From NCBI GenBank assembly GCA_963775125.1, contig CAVZHQ010000002.1, forward strand, positions 744,001-808,000: a stretch of 64,000 bases of DNA. The letters run 5' to 3'. This document shows positions 61,181-64,000 of this stretch, piece by piece. Made by a program: the position numbers and the translations under genes. Below the pieces are notes generated by a model that saw only the letters and a list, made by a program, of their open reading frames with translations, was not told the origin of the DNA and searched no databases. Origin of the DNA: JAHECQ01 sp963775125. GTDB lineage: Bacteria; Actinomycetota; Acidimicrobiia; Acidimicrobiales; SZUA-35. Every line of letters starts with the position of its first letter. Position 1 is the first letter of the stretch.

Positions 61181-62485
61181 GTGACGCCCCGAGTGAGCCC
61201 CTCCCCTCTCGACGGCATCCGCCACGCCCTGCGGCCCATCAGCGAACGGTTCGATCAGGCAGGCTTCCAGCTGTACGTCGTTGGTGGGATCGTCCGAGAT
61301 CTGCTCCTCGGCCTCCCAACGACCGGCGACATCGACCTCACGACCGACGCGCTCCCTGACCGAACGCTGGCGTTGACCAGCGATCTGGCCGAGGCCATTT
61401 GGAGTCAAGGAGAACGCTTCGGCACGATCGGTCTGCGTTTCGCCGACCTGGACGTCGAGATCACGACGTTTCGGTCGGAGGCCTACGATCCGGCGAGCCG
61501 CAAACCGGCCGTCAGTTTCGGGCGCGACCTCCGCACCGATCTGTCACGCCGGGACTTCACCATCAACGCCATGGCCGCGTCCGTCCACGACGGCGTCATC
61601 ATCGACCCGTTCGATGGCATCGGCGATCTGGAGAACCGGGTGCTCCGCACCCCGCTCGACGCCGACCTTTCCTTCGGCGACGATCCCCTCCGACTCATGC
61701 GTGCCGCCCGTTTCATTGCGCGGTTCGACCTCCGACCGACCGACGAACTGTCCTTGGCCGCGAGCCGCAACGCGGCACGCCTGCCGATCGTGTCGATCGA
61801 GCGGGTGCGTGACGAGTTCGAACGGCTCCTCGATCTGCCCGCTCCAACATCCGGCCTGCGATTCCTCTCGGAGCATCGCCTGCTCTCGACGCTGCTTCCG
61901 AGCGACATTCCAGCATCGTTCGACCTGACCGCCGCCCTCCTCCGTGCTGCGGCTACGGGACCGATCGAACCCGAACCGCTCAAAACCATCCGGCGAGCCG
62001 GATTCCTGTTCGACCTCGGACCTGGTCCCGCGGAGCTGCATCTGCGCCACCTTCGCTATCCCGGTGCACAGGTCACCGAAACCTCCGCTCTGATCGAGTT
62101 CGCCCGCCGGCTTCTTCTACCCGACCCTTCGGTCTCCGATCTTCGCCAACTCGTTGCCGACTCAGGACCGGCGAACGAGCCGGAACGGCTCGACGCGGCC
62201 GCCGACCTCGCCCGCATCGTCTCCGGCTCCACCCGCCGCCCCGAGACCCACGAAGCGCTCGTCGACCTTCGCCGAACCGAAGACCTTTCCGATCTCGAGC
62301 CACCGATCGACGGACGACAGATCATCGATCACCTCGGTCTGGAGCCTGGTCCGATGGTGGGCAAGATCGTCTCTGCGCTGCGCCGCCACCGGATCGACCA
62401 CGGACCGTTCACCGCGGCGGAGGCGCTGGATCTCCTGCCCGACCTTGCGGCACGAGTCGGTGTCGACCGCCCGCGCGAGGCCTGA
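61181..62485 (+). CDS. pcnA: CCA tRNA nucleotidyltransferase
   Basis: Class II nucleotidyltransferase of 434 residues. The catalytic loop GFQLYVVGGIVRDLLLG, TTGDIDLTT and RRDFTINAMA are intact, with LRLMRAARFIARFDL and the HD-less C-terminal region. The GTG at 61181 is taken; ATGs at 61124 and 61133 are possible. No ribosome-binding site is seen, and a TACCGT box 10 bases before suggests a leaderless transcript. It adds CCA to tRNAs; the tRNA-Gly here already encodes it. Confidence 0.92.
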   Translation: MTPRVSPSPLDGIRHALRPISERFDQAGFQLYVVGGIVRDLLLGLPTTGDIDLTTDALPDRTLALTSDLAEAIWSQGERFGTIGLRFADLDVEITTFRSEAYDPASRKPAVSFGRDLRTDLSRRDFTINAMAASVHDGVIIDPFDGIGDLENRVLRTPLDADLSFGDDPLRLMRAARFIARFDLRPTDELSLAASRNAARLPIVSIERVRDEFERLLDLPAPTSGLRFLSEHRLLSTLLPSDIPASFDLTAALLRAAATGPIEPEPLKTIRRAGFLFDLGPGPAELHLRHLRYPGAQVTETSALIEFARRLLLPDPSVSDLRQLVADSGPANEPERLDAAADLARIVSGSTRRPETHEALVDLRRTEDLSDLEPPIDGRQIIDHLGLEPGPMVGKIVSALRRHRIDHGPFTAAEALDLLPDLAARVGVDRPREA

Positions 62486-62503
62486 CTGGGTAATCTGACG
62501 TCG

Positions 62504-62899
62504 ATGAGCCCCCGCGGAAACGAAATCTCCGGCGTGGTCAGCTATCGACTGGCACGGGAGCGACTCATCCGCGCGGTCGACGAAGGTGTGACCAAACCGG
62601 ATGAAGTGTGCGACGCGCAACCGGAGCTCCGCCGGGTGGCACATCATCACGCCACCAAGCTCGACGAACCCTGCCCGATCTGCCGTGGCGACGACCTGAC
62701 CACTGTGCGATTCGCCTTCGGACCCGGACTCCCTGCTGCCGGACGGCTCGTCGCCAACGACGACGAGCTCCAGGTATTGCGAGGGCGCGGGCGCCCGGCA
62801 ACGTGCTACCTGGTCGAGGTCTGCCGCCAGTGCTGGTGGAATCACCTCCGCGAATCCTTTGACATTTCCGGCCGGCGGATTGCGTCGTCGGCGGGCTGA
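62504..62899 (+). CDS. DUF5318-family protein
   Basis: A 131-residue protein: VSYRLARERLIRAVDEGVTK, CDAQPELRRVAHHH, EPCPICRGDDLTTVRFAFGP and VEVCRQCWWNHLRESFDISG. Paired CxxC motifs form a zinc ribbon. In mycobacteria the homologue (Rv0049) lies directly before ponA1, and the same order holds here with a TGATG overlap to the PBP gene. Confidence 0.88.
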   Translation: MSPRGNEISGVVSYRLARERLIRAVDEGVTKPDEVCDAQPELRRVAHHHATKLDEPCPICRGDDLTTVRFAFGPGLPAAGRLVANDDELQVLRGRGRPATCYLVEVCRQCWWNHLRESFDISGRRIASSAG

Positions 62900-64000
62900 T
62901 GGCCGGTAGACCACAGGCGTCGGCGTTCGACGACAGCACGATCGGCCAACTCCTTCTCGGAAGGCCGCGACCACCGCGCAACCGGAACCGGAACCCGTTC
63001 TGGCGTTTCCGGCGGGCACTCTTCCTGCTCGGGCTTCTGGGCTTCGGCGGTCTGGTTGGGACGTTCACCGTGTTGTCCCAGATCGAACTCGATCTCACCG
63101 GCATCGATGACCTGGCGCAGAGCGGCTATGTCTGCGCCGCCGAGGTCACCATCGACTGCAATGCAGACAACGCGGTCGCCGAGCTCTCGGCCGGCGAGGA
63201 CCGTGAGTTGGTGTCCTACAACCAGATTCCACCAGTGGTGATCCAGGCGGTGGTCGCAACCGAGGACAAGACGTTCTTCAGCCACAAGGGAGTGGACCCG
63301 GCGGGCATCGTTCGGGCGTTGTACCGAGATCTGCGCAACGAGGGGGTCCGCCAAGGTGGTTCGACCATCACCCAGCAATACGTGAAGAACACGTTCACCG
63401 GCGACGAACAGTCGTTTGGTCGCAAGCTCCGCGAGGCCACCCTCGCCGTCAAGCTCGAACGAGAGTTCACCAAGGAGCAGATTCTCGAGCGATACCTCAA
63501 CCGCATCTACTTCGGTCGAGGCGCCTACGGCATCCAGGCGGCCGCCCGAAACTACTTCGGCAAGAACGTCGAGCAACTCGATCTGGCCGATGCTGCGTTC
63601 CTCGCCGGTCTCATCCGGTCCCCGTCGCGGGCTGATCCCGCACAGGACCCCGAGGAAGCGGCAAGACGCCGCGAGGTCACCCTGGCGAGAATGGTCGAGG
63701 ACGGCTACATCACCCAGCAGCAAGCCGATGACGCAAACCTCCGCGGCTGGGAGACCATCGTTCCCGTCTCCAACCGCGAAGGGCTCGGCGTGGTGCAGGG
63801 ATCCGCGTTCGGAACCGAGTACTTCATCGAAGCGGTACGACAGGAGGTCGCCCTGATCTACCCCGAAGGCGAGCTCTACACCAGCGGACTTCGGGTCTAC
63901 ACGACGCTGCAACCCTCCCTGCAACAAGCGGCGTTCGAGGCCGTCACCGACGTCGTCGACCCTCGCGCCGACCCGAACGACCCCTCTGCATCTCTCGTTG
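62899..64000 (+). CDS. Class A penicillin-binding protein (PBP1/PonA type), 3' end outside window
   Basis: Bifunctional peptidoglycan glycosyltransferase/transpeptidase, 367 residues visible. A basic N-terminus, membrane helix LFLLGLLGFGGLVGTFTVL and the GT51 domain: VVATEDKTFFSHKGVDPAGI, GGSTITQQYVKN (both conserved glycosyltransferase motifs) and RYLNRIYFGRGAYGIQAAAR. The transpeptidase part lies outside. ATG overlaps the DUF5318 stop. Confidence 0.95.
   Translation, partial: MAGRPQASAFDDSTIGQLLLGRPRPPRNRNRNPFWRFRRALFLLGLLGFGGLVGTFTVLSQIELDLTGIDDLAQSGYVCAAEVTIDCNADNAVAELSAGEDRELVSYNQIPPVVIQAVVATEDKTFFSHKGVDPAGIVRALYRDLRNEGVRQGGSTITQQYVKNTFTGDEQSFGRKLREATLAVKLEREFTKEQILERYLNRIYFGRGAYGIQAAARNYFGKNVEQLDLADAAFLAGLIRSPSRADPAQDPEEAARRREVTLARMVEDGYITQQQADDANLRGWETIVPVSNREGLGVVQGSAFGTEYFIEAVRQEVALIYPEGELYTSGLRVYTTLQPSLQQAAFEAVTDVVDPRADPNDPSASLV

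Overview
The window is high-GC actinobacterial DNA, most like an uncultured or little-studied member of the Acidimicrobiia. The reasons are a dnaK-grpE-dnaJ-hspR-clpB heat-shock operon, a dCTP deaminase of the bifunctional actinobacterial type, a DUF5318 gene next to a class A penicillin-binding protein, and a pcnA / DUF6049 / kinase / ECF sigma / anti-sigma / trxB / trxA block that in mycobacteria lies near the replication origin. The lineage is inferred from gene content, not from a marker-gene tree. No CRISPR array, prophage or intact insertion sequence was seen.

Layout. 0-5.5 kb: a stress-response module with an RsbW-like ATPase, a SigF/SigB-type sigma factor with its translationally coupled regulator, a glycogen debranching enzyme, a small zinc-ribbon protein and a GT4 glycosyltransferase. 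5.5-15.8 kb: purB, purA, a zinc-finger/proline-rich protein, a PhyH dioxygenase, a tandem CoA-transferase and an orphan xanthine-dehydrogenase large subunit. 15.8-22.4 kb: the HspR chaperone operon on the minus strand. 22.7-31.2 kb: a secreted metalloprotease-like protein, PII, a winged-helix regulator, a membrane Fe-S oxidoreductase, an AlkB-like dioxygenase, dcd, a DUF3048 lipoprotein, a GGDEF protein and tRNA-Gly. 31.2-34.8 kb: an accessory patch beside the tRNA holding a decayed antitoxin, a large palindrome and a broken FtsX-type permease. 34.8-39.7 kb: a carbohydrate cluster (two glycosyltransferases, a probable alpha/alpha-barrel protein, GH130). 39.9-49.1 kb: small stress-type genes (a 26-aa membrane protein, dodecin), a probable selenocysteine-containing peroxiredoxin, DinB, EthD, PAP2, GNAT, BKACE, CoA-transferase, RidA, NUDIX and gpmI. 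49.2-53.5 kb: a three-gene polysaccharide synthase operon (HEAT protein, processive GT2, BcsB-like). 53.5-64 kb: trxA, trxB, anti-sigma, ECF sigma, kinase, DUF6049, GNAT, pcnA, DUF5318 and the start of a class A PBP.

Two things stand out. First, the thioredoxin-fold gene at 40664-41188 has an in-frame TGA exactly at the first position of its CxxC motif (UxxC), with coherent coding on both sides. It is best read as a selenoprotein missed by standard gene calling. Second, GTTT-N15/16-GGG(A/T)A promoter-like sites lie before the sigma operon, the zinc-ribbon/GT4 pair and the small-membrane-protein/dodecin pair, with a GTTC variant before the glycosyltransferase/GH130 cluster. They suggest one SigF-type stress regulon spanning the window.

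A caution for any reader: at least twelve genes, including dnaJ, are broken by single-base frameshifts, often in short homopolymers. Six of these shifts fall roughly 1 kb apart between 55.7 and 60.6 kb. They look more like uncorrected sequencing indels than real pseudogenes, so the entries below give the joined gene extents.
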